Assembly (NCBI GenBank): GCA_000613465.1
Contig: BAJA01000035.1
Coordinates: forward strand, 1-56,413
DNA length: 56,413 bases
Reading direction: 5' to 3'
From: Bacteroides nordii WAL 11050 = JCM 12987
Lineage (GTDB): Bacteria; Bacteroidota; Bacteroidia; Bacteroidales; Bacteroidaceae
Of this stretch, positions 36,247 through 44,668 are shown one piece after another (position 1 is the first letter of the stretch; every line of letters starts with the position of its first letter). The position numbers were made by a program, and so were the translations under genes. Below the pieces are notes generated by a model, which searched no databases, was not told where the DNA came from, and saw only the letters and a program-made list of their open reading frames with translations.

Positions 36247-36525
36247 TTATTTATTAGCTTTCCAACGTTTCAGTTGTGGGAAGAACTGCTTCATATTTGC
36301 AATTGCTTCCTCTTTCGTCATCTTTATTTCAGAGTCTTTGTTGAATTCATCTACAAACTGGGCACAATGATTAATCATCTCATCCATGGTGCAATCCGCA
36401 GTGAAGTGTCCGTTGGCATAGCAATAACAGCAATATTCTTCATTCTTACTACCATCTGCTTCTGTTCCCAATACAGCAATGTCATTTAGTGGCATGCCAC
36501 AGCTTTGGCAAAATTTCTGTTCCAT
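36247..36525 (-). CDS. Putative zinc-ribbon protein
   Basis: A 92-residue protein starting MEQKFCQSCGMPLNDIAVLG and then EYCCYCYANGHFTADCTMDE. The paired CxxC motifs (CQSC and CCYC) fit the putative zinc ribbon domain (Zn_ribbon_2). The rest is an amphipathic helical region with KEEAIANMKQFFPQLKRW at the end. The role, often stated as a transcription-associated stress protein, is not established. It lies in a leftward run with the SDR gene, about 20 bases apart, so it may be co-transcribed with it. Confidence 0.82.
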   Translation of the reverse strand: MEQKFCQSCGMPLNDIAVLGTEADGSKNEEYCCYCYANGHFTADCTMDEMINHCAQFVDEFNKDSEIKMTKEEAIANMKQFFPQLKRWKANK

Positions 36526-36545
36526 AATTAGTTTTTGTATTTAAG

Positions 36546-37277
36546 TTATTTGGTTTTAATCGATAGCCGTTTCCATATCCAGCGTGGTATCATTCGCCAG
36601 AAGAATACGATAAGGGCATACCGCCAGTCAACGATTACCACCCGTTGCTTACGATTCAGTGCCCGTATAATGTGAGTTGCTACTTTTCTGGGATTCATTA
36701 GCAGTGGATACCTCTTGCCATCATTTAATAAGTCGGTGGATACAAACCCCGGGCGGATATCCGTGAAGCGAATATTTAGCTTTTGCATGTGTGCAAGCTG
36801 TTCAAGGGCGTCAATGTATGTGTTTTGAAATCGCTTTGTAGCAGAGTAAGCAGGTGCAACTCCCAATCCTTTTGTTCCGGCTATGGAACTGATAACTGCC
36901 AGATGTCCCCCACTATGTAAGTGGAAATATTGGAAGGCAGCAGTAACCATTCGCGTGAATCCTTCTACATTAGTACCAACTGTTTGTAGCTCGATGTCCG
37001 GATTTAACTCCATATTTTGATGTCCTATACCGGAACTAAGCAAAAATAAATCCATACCTCCCAATTTCTCAATTAGTTTGTGCAGCTTTTCGGTGGCGTC
37101 ATCTTTGGTTACATCCAGTACTTCGGTTTCTATGTTATCTGGCGCAATCGTTCGAAATGCTTCCAAGGCAGACTGGCGTCTCCCTGCCACGCCTACTTTC
37201 CATCCTTGTAGCAGTAACCCTTTGGCTACTTCTTGTCCGATGCCGGAGGTGGCTCCAATGATAATTGCTTTTTTCAT
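36546..37277 (-). CDS. SDR-family NAD(P)-dependent oxidoreductase
   Basis: A 243-residue short-chain dehydrogenase. The cofactor motif IIGATSGIGQEVAKGL is at residues 6-21, the catalytic Ser in VISSIAGTKG near residue 131, and the YSATK Tyr/Lys pair near residue 145. The C-terminal 25 residues are hydrophobic and basic (VFFWRMIPRWIWKRL), suggesting membrane association. The substrate cannot be predicted. It starts 20 bases before the zinc-ribbon gene in transcription order and is preceded by a 417-base gap. The frame is intact. Confidence 0.9.
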   Translation of the reverse strand: MKKAIIIGATSGIGQEVAKGLLLQGWKVGVAGRRQSALEAFRTIAPDNIETEVLDVTKDDATEKLHKLIEKLGGMDLFLLSSGIGHQNMELNPDIELQTVGTNVEGFTRMVTAAFQYFHLHSGGHLAVISSIAGTKGLGVAPAYSATKRFQNTYIDALEQLAHMQKLNIRFTDIRPGFVSTDLLNDGKRYPLLMNPRKVATHIIRALNRKQRVVIVDWRYALIVFFWRMIPRWIWKRLSIKTK

Positions 37278-37694
37278 TCCTTTGTTTGTAAGATTAGTTT
37301 TTTGATTGGCAGAAGCAAAGGTAGATAAATCTTTTGAAAAATAGTCTGATATATTAAAAGTCTGACTTTTTTAATCCACCCTTGGGCTGAATAATGCAAA
37401 TATAGAGATTTATTTTTGATGTAACCTATCAATATCTTTCCATAAAATGAATATAATACCATAATGGAATAACCTTTTTCCCATTTTGGGAATCATCTTT
37501 TTCATTTTGGCGGGATGGTGGATGAACTGTTTTTCATTATGAAGAAAATATATCATTGATACTGATATGTTTATCTGTTTATGGTAGAGTATTATCAGGG
37601 AATATACGTATTGAGAACAAAAGCAGTCAATGTACTGTTGCTGTTCTATCCGGAATTCTGGAAAAAACAGACAATCTTTCCAAGGAGTAAGAGG
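37278..37694. other. Intergenic region, no gene seen
   Basis: These 417 bases lie between the SDR gene start and the end of the FKBP gene (both leftward). The rightward frame here contains mainly shadow coding of the FKBP gene. I see no tRNA, no strong hairpin and no consensus promoter; a CATTTTGG element repeats near 37480-37505. It presumably holds the SDR promoter and the end of the FKBP transcript. Confidence 0.4.
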
Positions 37695-38099
37695 TTATCC
37701 TTTTACTCCTTGCAGTTCTACTTCAAAAATCAATGTAGAATAAGCAGGGATATTTCCACAGGCCCGTGTGCCATATCCCAACTCGTAAGGGATATAAATG
37801 ATCCAGCGCGAACCGGTGGGCATTGCTTTCAGTGCTTCCTGCCAACCCTCAATGACATCTTTCACCCGGAAGGTTTCAGGGCGTTTGCGGGCAAAGGAGT
37901 CATCAAATACTTTTCCATCAATGAGGGTCCCCCGGTAGTGTACTTTTACGGTACTTTTGGCTGTTGGCACGGGGCCATTTCCCCTCAACAGAATTTTATA
38001 CTGCACTCCGCAGGGAAGTTCCATTACTTCTTCTTCGGTGAGATTCTCTTTCAGAAAACGTTCGTTTGCTTCTTTGTACTCTTTATGTTTAAGACTCAT
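37695..38099 (-). CDS. FKBP-type peptidyl-prolyl cis-trans isomerase
   Basis: A 134-residue protein with an N-terminal charged helix (residues 1-30, MSLKHKEYKEANERFLKENL) followed by an FKBP domain. The motif KVHYRGTLIDGKVFDDSFAR near residue 52, then VIEGWQEALKAMPTGSRWII and ELGYGTRACGNIPAYSTLIF, contains the active-site aromatic and loop residues of the family. There is no signal peptide, so it is cytoplasmic. The N-terminal helix may be a dimerisation arm as in FkpA/Mip proteins. It assists proline isomerisation in protein folding. A leftward ATPase gene ends 41 bases upstream. Confidence 0.92.
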   Translation of the reverse strand: MSLKHKEYKEANERFLKENLTEEEVMELPCGVQYKILLRGNGPVPTAKSTVKVHYRGTLIDGKVFDDSFARKRPETFRVKDVIEGWQEALKAMPTGSRWIIYIPYELGYGTRACGNIPAYSTLIFEVELQGVKG

Positions 38100-38139
38100 A
38101 ATTTATATCTGGTTAATCTGTCATTAAAAACAAAACTCT

Positions 38140-39270
38140 TTAGTAATTCTCTTTTAGCCATATTCCTAAAAACTGATCATAAATCTGGTAGGTTCCTTGT
38201 TCCTGTGTCACAAAATCTTTCTCCAATAGTCCTTTTAGTGCAGACTGTACGGAGCTTGACGAAGATAATTTGTATTTTTTTATAAATGCTCCCGATGTGA
38301 TTGCCTGGGCTTTTCCTTCTTTAGTGATGGCAATGAGTAACTCCTTTTGCTTTTCCGGCAAACGGAAGAGTATCTCGGAATAAGTATATTTGAATGAATC
38401 TATAATTTGACGTATCGCTTCACTTACCATTTGTACTTCACAGATCGTGTCTTGGACAGTCATATCATAGAGGGTATGAAGTACTTTTTGCATATACCAG
38501 GTGATACCGTCAAACTGATGGTAGATGGTTTCGATGGTTTCATTGGTGATACTCTTTCCAGCTTCATTGAAATGCCGTTGGGCGAATAATGTGTAGTCTG
38601 TCAAAGGGATACTTTCCAGGTGCATTATCGAAACACTTTGATAAAACGGTCGCGAAGCAGTAAGAAACATGTTACCCATCACATGCCGTTGGCTTCCGGC
38701 AAAGATAAAGTGTGCATTATTACAACGTTGCACATAGGTGCGCAGCGTTGCTTCTACATTGTCTTCTGCATATCCGGCTATTTGCTGAAACTCGTCAATG
38801 GCAACAAGACAGGGTTTGTCGGCACGATTCAGGTACTGAAATATTTCGTCGAGCGTAGTTGGAGGAGCTTGTATATCTCCTAATCCGAGGTTTAGAGAAG
38901 GAGTACCGTTAATATCAAAGGTCAGGCTTGTCTGTAAAGACTTGACACTCTCCCAAAAAGCCTGTAACGCTTTTTTTCCGGCAGGTTTTAATCCTTCCAG
39001 AATCTCTTTGCTGAGGGCGAATACAAAGTCGCGCAGTGATTTGCTGGCGTAGATATCTATGAAGAATGTATAATAGTGTTTTTGAATCTCTTTATTTTGA
39101 AAGCAATGTTGGATTAATCCGGTTTTTCCCATTCTACGGGTGGAGATTATAGCTATATTGTTTCCGTTAGTTACTTCCCGGATGAGGATTTCACTCTCTT
39201 TCTTCCGGTCACAAAAGTAAGCAGGGGATATGTATCCACTTGTAATAAAAGGATTTCTGATGATTGGCAT
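38140..39270 (-). CDS. AAA ATPase with C-terminal winged helix (archaeal-ATPase type)
   Basis: A 376-residue protein. Its P-loop is ISTRRMGKTGLI near residue 43, and Walker B is PCLVAIDEFQQIAG near residue 157. The segment FIFAGSQRHVMGNMF near residue 190 is the sensor region. The C-terminal 80 residues hold a winged helix (KYKLSSSSSVQSALKGLLEK). This is the PF01637-like STAND ATPase group, whose members are common and mostly uncharacterised in Bacteroides, sometimes linked to mobile or defence DNA. An upstream region of repeated AATAATGCAAAGATAA-type sequence separates it from the YgbA-like gene. Confidence 0.85.
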   Translation of the reverse strand: MPIIRNPFITSGYISPAYFCDRKKESEILIREVTNGNNIAIISTRRMGKTGLIQHCFQNKEIQKHYYTFFIDIYASKSLRDFVFALSKEILEGLKPAGKKALQAFWESVKSLQTSLTFDINGTPSLNLGLGDIQAPPTTLDEIFQYLNRADKPCLVAIDEFQQIAGYAEDNVEATLRTYVQRCNNAHFIFAGSQRHVMGNMFLTASRPFYQSVSIMHLESIPLTDYTLFAQRHFNEAGKSITNETIETIYHQFDGITWYMQKVLHTLYDMTVQDTICEVQMVSEAIRQIIDSFKYTYSEILFRLPEKQKELLIAITKEGKAQAITSGAFIKKYKLSSSSSVQSALKGLLEKDFVTQEQGTYQIYDQFLGIWLKENY

Positions 39271-39335
39271 ATCTTTGTTTCTTTATTATGCAAAGATAAT
39301 TATTATAAAGTAATAATGCAAAGATAATAATAATC

Positions 39336-39632
39336 TTATTGAAATAGATGTTTTATGGCCTCCCACGGTGCATAAAGGAGCATTCTTGGTCCGGAGAAAC
39401 GCATCACTTGCCGCATCCGTTCACGCATAACAGGCTTATAGCAGTGTACGGTACACTGTTTGCACGAACTTTTATTCTCTCCGAATGGACAATGGGCCAG
39501 TCTTGCATGGGCATAACGTAACAACTCTTCGCACTGAAGGCAAAGGCATTCATTCTTTTCTTTTTTCCGGCAATAGAGTCGGATCATTAACTCTACGATT
39601 CTTTTCTCCCGGTCAATACGGTTCTTACTCAA
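39336..39632 (-). CDS. YgbA-family (nitrous-oxide-stimulated promoter) protein
   Basis: A 98-residue Cys-rich protein. The conserved pattern CLCLQCEELLRYAHARLAHC, followed by CPFGENKSSCKQCTVHCYKP, places it in PF11756, the family of E. coli YgbA, which is induced under nitrosative conditions. The cysteines could bind metal or an iron-sulfur cluster. The end RQVMRFSGPRMLLYAPWEAI is typical. No catalytic activity is known. It is divergent from the EamA gene and 65 bases upstream of the ATPase gene start, with a repeat-rich spacer. Confidence 0.9.
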   Translation of the reverse strand: MSKNRIDREKRIVELMIRLYCRKKEKNECLCLQCEELLRYAHARLAHCPFGENKSSCKQCTVHCYKPVMRERMRQVMRFSGPRMLLYAPWEAIKHLFQ

Positions 39633-39685
39633 TTTTATTATTTGTTAGATGGCTACAAATGTAACCAACATATCTAAAAGATACG

Positions 39686-39693
39686 TATCTTTG
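39686..39693 (+). promoter_or_regulatory. Bacteroides -7 promoter element for the EamA gene
   Basis: TATCTTTG fits TAnnTTTG exactly and lies 24 bases before ATG 39718. It also argues against the longer upstream frame beginning at 39649, which would put the start before the promoter. Confidence 0.75.
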
Positions 39694-39717
39694 CACCCCG
39701 AAAATAAGAGGATTGCT

Positions 39718-40641
39718 ATGAATATTAACAGCAAAGCGAAAGGATTTGTTTGTGGAGCCGTGGCGGCAGCTACATACGGCATGAATCCGTTGTTTACTCT
39801 CCCGTTATATAAAGAAGGGATGAGTGTAGACTCGGTATTGTTTTATCGTTATGGTTTTGCCGTCCTTATTCTTGGTATCCTGATGAAGATACAAGGGCAA
39901 TCATTTGCTTTGAAGAAAAACGAAATATTTCCGTTGGTGGTGGGAGGTTTACTCTTTTCCGCCTCTTCTTTGCTTCTGTTTATGAGTTACAAGCATATGG
40001 ATGCAGGCATTGCTTCCACTATTCTGTTTGTTTATCCGTTGATGGTGGCAGTTATTATGTTTCTGTTTTTTCGTGAAAAGATATCTCTGTTGACTGTCTT
40101 TTGTATCTTGATGGCACTTTCGGGTATTGGTATGCTTTACAAAGGGGATGGTGGCGAAACTCTTAGTTTAATAGGTATGTTGCTGGTTATTCTCTCTTCG
40201 TTGTCATATGCTATTTATATTGTAGGAGTCAATCACTCTACCCTTAAACTGATGTCTACGGCTAAGCTGACTTTTTATGCCTTACTTTTCGGGCTTTCTA
40301 TCTATATTGTTCGTTCCAACTTTTGTACAGAGTTACAGGCTATTCCTTCTCTTCCGGCCTGGGGGAATATTCTTGCAATGGCTTTTTTGCCTACGGTTAT
40401 CTCCTTGATTTGTACTGCTATATCAATACATAGTATTGGTTCTACCTCTACAGCTATTATGGGGGCACTCGAACCGGTAACTGCTCTTTTTTTCGGTGTT
40501 ATGATATTCGGTGAGCGACTCACACCTCGTCTGATGCTGGGGATTCTGATGATTCTTGTTGCCGTAACTTTTATTGTTGTAGGTAAATCTGTTATGGAGA
40601 AGATAAATCATCTGTTTATGCAGTTGATGCATCGCCGATAA
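39718..40641 (+). CDS. EamA-family (drug/metabolite transporter superfamily) permease
   Basis: A 307-residue integral membrane protein with ten predicted membrane segments in two EamA repeats (about residues 10-140 and 155-290). Diagnostic text: FVCGAVAAATYGMNPLFTLP in repeat 1 with the small-residue motif, and GALEPVTALFFGVMIFGERL in repeat 2 with the EamA Pro-Glu pattern. Such proteins export or import metabolites such as amino acids or nucleotide sugars; substrate unknown. I chose ATG 39718 because the -7 promoter element lies just upstream. The gene ends 150 bases before the 23-bp repeat array. Confidence 0.9.
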   Translation: MNINSKAKGFVCGAVAAATYGMNPLFTLPLYKEGMSVDSVLFYRYGFAVLILGILMKIQGQSFALKKNEIFPLVVGGLLFSASSLLLFMSYKHMDAGIASTILFVYPLMVAVIMFLFFREKISLLTVFCILMALSGIGMLYKGDGGETLSLIGMLLVILSSLSYAIYIVGVNHSTLKLMSTAKLTFYALLFGLSIYIVRSNFCTELQAIPSLPAWGNILAMAFLPTVISLICTAISIHSIGSTSTAIMGALEPVTALFFGVMIFGERLTPRLMLGILMILVAVTFIVVGKSVMEKINHLFMQLMHRR

Positions 40642-40791
40642 TCAATGGCTGATTTTAGAGCGTTCTTTCATAGTTGATAAAACAGGAAGTTTGTTTTGTC
40701 AGAATGTATGAGGGAGGATAAATCCTTGTATAATAATTGTTTTGTAAATAGTTGAGAATCAATAGGAGAGAGGCATACATATCTCCATCGC

Positions 40792-40876
40792 AAAAGTGTA
40801 CAATAAAGGATGTGTTAATTGTACACTTTTATCATATAATATTGTACACTCTTATGCTACCAAACTGTACACTCTT
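40792..40876. repeat. TGTACA repeat array: one inverted and three direct copies at 23-bp spacing
   Basis: A 13-base site AAAAGTGTACAAT (40792-40804) and its reverse complement ATTGTACACTTTT (40818-40830) form a perfect stem. Two further copies, ATTGTACACTCTT (40841-40853) and ACTGTACACTCTT (40864-40876), follow. The three direct copies start exactly 23 bases apart. The first two sites would form a transcript hairpin after EamA, possibly a terminator, but the regular period looks like an operator or iteron array. It lies in the 313-base gap between the convergent EamA and RlmF genes, where I see no gene. Confidence 0.75.
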
Positions 40877-40954
40877 GTCAATAGAAAACAGTATGTTAAT
40901 TTTCTTGTTAACAACGTTAATGAAAATCAGTTTCTTTATATCGTTACTTCCCTG

Positions 40955-41845
40955 TTAAAATCTCCACGCCAATATCCTGCTGCTTTTTGTTCCTTGCTGC
41001 ATCCGGATCGTTTTGTATTCAGCTACATCTTCCAACTTTAGCCGGGTATATAGTTTGTTCAGGTTCTTCTCTTTGGAAACTAAACTGGTGAACCAACCAC
41101 AGTTCTTCTGGTATTTCCGGCTTTCGGTAATCATATCCAAAAGAAAGCGAAGTTCTCCACCTTCGCACCAAAGTTCATTTGCATTGCCGCCAAAATTGAG
41201 TTGGGCTTTGGATACTTTTTTTCCTTTCAAACTGCTGAGCTTGCGTAGCGTTCCTTCTTCCGCTTCTTCTTTAGAACTGTGAAACGGGGGATTACATATG
41301 GTCACATCGAAGTATTCATCCGGTTGTATTATTCCTTTGAAAATACTCCGGTTGTCCTTTTGTAATCGTAATTCTATCTTATGGACTAATACCGGATTAC
41401 AGGTAACAATCTTTCTGGCATTCTCTATTGAGACAGGATCAATATCCGAACCGACAAATGTCCATCCGTATTCAGTACAACCAATGATCGGATAAATACA
41501 ATTGGCGCCTACGCCAATATCCAGACATCTGTACTTGGGCGTTTCCTCTAACGAATTCCCGGAATTAAGTAAATCGGCAATGTAATGGATATAGTCTGCT
41601 CTGCCGGGAATGGGAGGGCATAAATATCCTTTGGGAATATCCCAGTACCGGATTCCGTAATAACTTATTAGTAATGCTTTATTCAGAGCCTTTACTGCCT
41701 GCGGATTGAAAAAGTTGATACTTAATGTTCCGTATGGATTGGGTGAAACAAACTTCTTGAGCGGTGGATAATTTTCTGTCAGTTTCGAAAAATCATACTG
41801 CCCGTTGTGCCTGTTTCTTTTATGTAATTCGTTTCTTTCTGTCAT
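40955..41845 (-). CDS. rlmF: 23S rRNA (adenine(1618)-N6)-methyltransferase
   Basis: A 296-residue SAM-dependent methyltransferase. The N-terminus MTERNELHKRNRHNGQYDFS has the Leu-His-x-Arg-Asn-Arg-His motif shared with E. coli RlmF, confirming the start at 41845 rather than the longer upstream frame. SAM binding is around CLDIGVGANCIYPIIG near residue 105, and the catalytic NPPFHSS near residue 190 is the N6-adenine methyltransferase NPPF motif. It methylates A1618 in 23S rRNA during ribosome assembly. A consensus -7 element lies only 5 bases before the start codon, suggesting a leaderless or near-leaderless mRNA. Confidence 0.92.
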   Translation of the reverse strand: MTERNELHKRNRHNGQYDFSKLTENYPPLKKFVSPNPYGTLSINFFNPQAVKALNKALLISYYGIRYWDIPKGYLCPPIPGRADYIHYIADLLNSGNSLEETPKYRCLDIGVGANCIYPIIGCTEYGWTFVGSDIDPVSIENARKIVTCNPVLVHKIELRLQKDNRSIFKGIIQPDEYFDVTICNPPFHSSKEEAEEGTLRKLSSLKGKKVSKAQLNFGGNANELWCEGGELRFLLDMITESRKYQKNCGWFTSLVSKEKNLNKLYTRLKLEDVAEYKTIRMQQGTKSSRILAWRF

Positions 41846-41850
41846 GGCGG

Positions 41851-41858
41851 CAAAGATA
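41851..41858 (-). promoter_or_regulatory. Minus-strand -7 element immediately before rlmF
   Basis: Read on the minus strand the bases are TATCTTTG, a TAnnTTTG match. Only five bases separate it from the start codon at 41845. No clear TTTG -33 box is seen at the usual distance. Confidence 0.55.
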
Positions 41859-41936
41859 CGGAGAATCTGTTTTATTATTATGGAATAATTTATTAAATTG
41901 TAGAAGTCGGATGATGCTATGTTATTATGAATTGCG

Positions 41937-41944
41937 TATTTTTG
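41937..41944 (+). promoter_or_regulatory. -7 element for the GNAT-YoaP gene
   Basis: TATTTTTG fits TAnnTTTG and lies 25 bases before ATG 41970. The position matches other Bacteroides promoters in the window. Confidence 0.65.
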
Positions 41945-41969
41945 CATATACCAATAAAATAGAATAAAT

Positions 41970-42752
41970 ATGGAAACGAAATATCTTACTCTAACAAAGG
42001 AAAACATAGAGACTGAGCATATTTGTTGTGCCTTCTCTGATAAGAAATGTAAAGAAAGTTATGAGTTGAAAAAAGAGTGGCTGAAAAGAGAGTTTGATAA
42101 TGGATTTGTTTTCAGACGCCTCGATGAGCGTGCTAAAGTATTTATAGAATATGTGCCTGCCGAAAAAGCATGGATACCTGTTGATGCTCCCGGTTATTTA
42201 ATGATAAACTGTTTCTGGGTGTCAGGACAATACAAGGGAAAAGGATATGGCAAGGCTTTGCTGCAATCGGCCATTGACGATGCAAAAGAACAGGGAAAAC
42301 ATGGTCTGGTTACCGTAGCCGGTACATCTAAATTTCATTTTATGAGTGATACAAAATGGCTCTTGAAACAAGGGTTTGAGACTGTAGATAAACTTCCTTA
42401 CGGATTTAGTCTTTTAGTCCTGAAGATAAATCCGGATGCATTGAATCCTTCGTTTAAAAAGTGTGTGTCAACCGGAGAATGTGAGGATAAAGATGGGGTA
42501 GTCGTTTATTATACCAATCGTTGTCCGTTTGCGGAGTATCATGTTCGTAACTCCTTGGTAAGCGTAGCTGAAAGTAAGGGAATCCCATTGAAAATAGTGA
42601 AGTTGCAAACTCTGGAACAAGCACAGACAGCCCCTACACCCGCCACTATATTTTCTCTTTTTTATAATGGGAAGTTTGTCACGACCGATCTGAGTGCGTG
42701 TATTGATAAGCGGTTTGATAAAGTAATAAAGATAGAGACACAATCTGAATGA
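41970..42752 (+). CDS. GNAT acetyltransferase with C-terminal YoaP domain
   Basis: A 260-residue two-domain protein. The N-terminal GNAT domain has an acetyl-CoA loop in VSGQYKGKGYGKALLQSAID near residue 90. The C-terminal YoaP domain covers about residues 165-260 and includes NRCPFAEYHVRNSL, a thioredoxin-like active-site-type segment, and PTPATIFSLFYNGKFVTTDL. The fused pair is typical of B. subtilis YoaP-like proteins; substrate unknown. It is a monocistronic gene with its own promoter and a hairpin terminator that begins inside its stop-proximal codons. Confidence 0.88.
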   Translation: METKYLTLTKENIETEHICCAFSDKKCKESYELKKEWLKREFDNGFVFRRLDERAKVFIEYVPAEKAWIPVDAPGYLMINCFWVSGQYKGKGYGKALLQSAIDDAKEQGKHGLVTVAGTSKFHFMSDTKWLLKQGFETVDKLPYGFSLLVLKINPDALNPSFKKCVSTGECEDKDGVVVYYTNRCPFAEYHVRNSLVSVAESKGIPLKIVKLQTLEQAQTAPTPATIFSLFYNGKFVTTDLSACIDKRFDKVIKIETQSE

Positions 42753-42766
42753 TTGTGTCCCTTTTC
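42737..42766 (+). terminator. Terminator hairpin overlapping the YoaP gene end
   Basis: GACACAATC (42737-42745) and GATTGTGTC (42751-42759) are a perfect 9-base stem with a 5-base loop, followed by CCTTTTC. The left arm lies within the last codons before the stop. Confidence 0.75.
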
Positions 42767-42786
42767 AGAGATAGACAAATTCCTTC

Positions 42787-44531
42787 TCAGAAGTTTCTTA
42801 AAACTTCCATCATACTTGGGCGTCGTTTATAGGTAACTCTGAATTCTTCAACAATCTCCTGTACCAGCGCTTTACCACCTTTCAGTTTTTTCGTTTCTTT
42901 CAGAATTCGGGCAATGTATTCATAATGGTTTCTGCTACATTCTCTTCTGCATATTTGCAGATACTTTTATGGAGAAGCAGCAAAATTTCATCGGAGTAGA
43001 TTTCTGTCAGATGGTGGGCATAATGGAGCAATGCCTCTATTGATCTGTGGGATGTGTCGGACAACAAATTTAGCAGACTTTCATAATCTTCTTCTTCTGC
43101 GTAGATATCTGCTTCATTACATTGTCCACCCAAATAATATTTGATGAATTTCGTTTGCTTCATCATTGCATTTAAAAATGTTTTCCATTTTTCTTTTGCC
43201 ACGTACTTTTTCAGTTTACGATAATAGGCAAGATCGCCGTTTTCTAATATAAACAGCTCTTTACATGCATCTATAAGTCTGGAATATTTTCTGTCTGCTC
43301 GTAAATCGACAGTTTATATTCCAGCCATTCTTTTATCGTTCCCAACTCTCCTTTCTTTTGCGCTATTTGTATTCCCTCATTCAGTGTTTTTATCGTTTCA
43401 TCATATTGTTGGTTTTCAATGTAGCGTTCTACTTCCTGTTTCCTGATTTCCGGTAGGTAGAGATAAAACTTTATGGTGGCTTGTGCCTCTTCTTCACGAT
43501 GCAGTGCACGTAAAATATCGACTTTACGCTCAATTAGTTTATAAAGTTCCCAACTGTCTTTTCTTTCTTCAATTAATTGATTCACATATGATAAGGCCTC
43601 CTCTTTCGTCTGTGTCTCTAATGTTATCAGTTCCAGTAATTGTTCTATATCATAAATGTCATACTCCCTGTAAGCTGATAATTTTTCTATTAGTCTGACT
43701 TCCTTCAGAATTTCTTTTTTTTAATGTAGCGGATGCATCAGAGTGTTTGATTATATTCATTAGTATTTTTCCTGAACTGTCACAGAAATTAATAATAGCC
43801 ATTCCGTCATGATACAGTAATTCTTGTTCTATATAGTTTTCACCAATAGATTGTAAAATTTGCAAAGCAATTGAAGCAGCATCCGCAAAATTATGTCGTT
43901 CACATAGTAATTCTGCTTTTTTCAGATAACCGTCCAGGTAACAGGACACTTTGTTCCAATCAGTCTCTGGTCCGTGATATCTTCCGTATCTGTCTTCGGT
44001 TTCTCTATAAGGTACGTTGAAACATTGTTGTATTTCTGTCCGGTAATCCAGACTTGTTTTATTCGTTGTGTTCCGTGCAGGGAGAAATTTTTCTATTAAC
44101 GCCTGTTTGCATTCAGGATGTCCGGAAGCATATTCCAATATGAAGTTAGATAATTGCTTCGGTGAAATGAAAGATAATATGTCTTTTACGTTAGTGTCTT
44201 TCGACATTTTCTTTTGTTTCTCCATGATCTTTACTTCTTTAGCAGACGGGAAACGCTTTTCTTTGGATTTGTTTTCACGAATTGCTAATATTACGGCTAC
44301 TACATGCTTGCAAATATCACCATCATATGGACAATCACAATCCCAATATACAATTTCTTTGCCTTCTATAGAAACCTCTACTTCATAATCCTTCGTTCCT
44401 TCTACTTGCGCAATCCATTCACCCGGTTCTGTCTCTTCCAGTTCGGTAACTGCACCACTTTCAAAGTATTCCTCTCCTCGCATCCATATATGTGGAGGTA
44501 CAAAGTTCTCAAAATTGGATAGTGTCATCAT
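42787..44531 (-). pseudogene. SWIM zinc-finger protein, three frameshifts
   Basis: The leftward frames 43659-44531, 43271-43585 and 42900-43202 and the tail to the stop at 42787 join into a 581-residue protein when one A is removed from the minus-strand A8 run at 43715-43722, one base is added near 43300 and one A is added at 42929-42931. The N-terminal SWIM zinc finger is CDCPYDGDICKHVVAVILAI near residues 59-80, a CxCxnCxH pattern. The rest is helical TPR-like sequence. SWIM proteins bind nucleic acid or protein partners. It lies 137 bases downstream of McrC in a common leftward block, suggesting a defence-linked partner. Three shifts in one gene strongly suggest sequencing error or decay. 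Confidence 0.78.
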
Positions 44532-44668
44532 AATAATTCTGTTTTTTTAAGTTGAGAGCGTACCGCTCTGTTATTATGTTCAAGAATATCAGATAGAAGA
44601 AAGCCTGTATTGACTGTGAAATATCAGTATTCATATTATTTCCGAATATACACTTTTACCATTACAGA

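Noticed and set aside
37581..38285. Rightward 234-codon frame opposite FKBP
   Set aside because: Most of it is the antisense of the clear FKBP and ATPase genes, and it shows no domain of its own.
40752..40958. Rightward frame of 68 codons over the TGTACA array
   Set aside because: It is hydrophobic low-complexity text generated by AT-rich sequence, with no promoter, and it runs to the convergent rlmF end.
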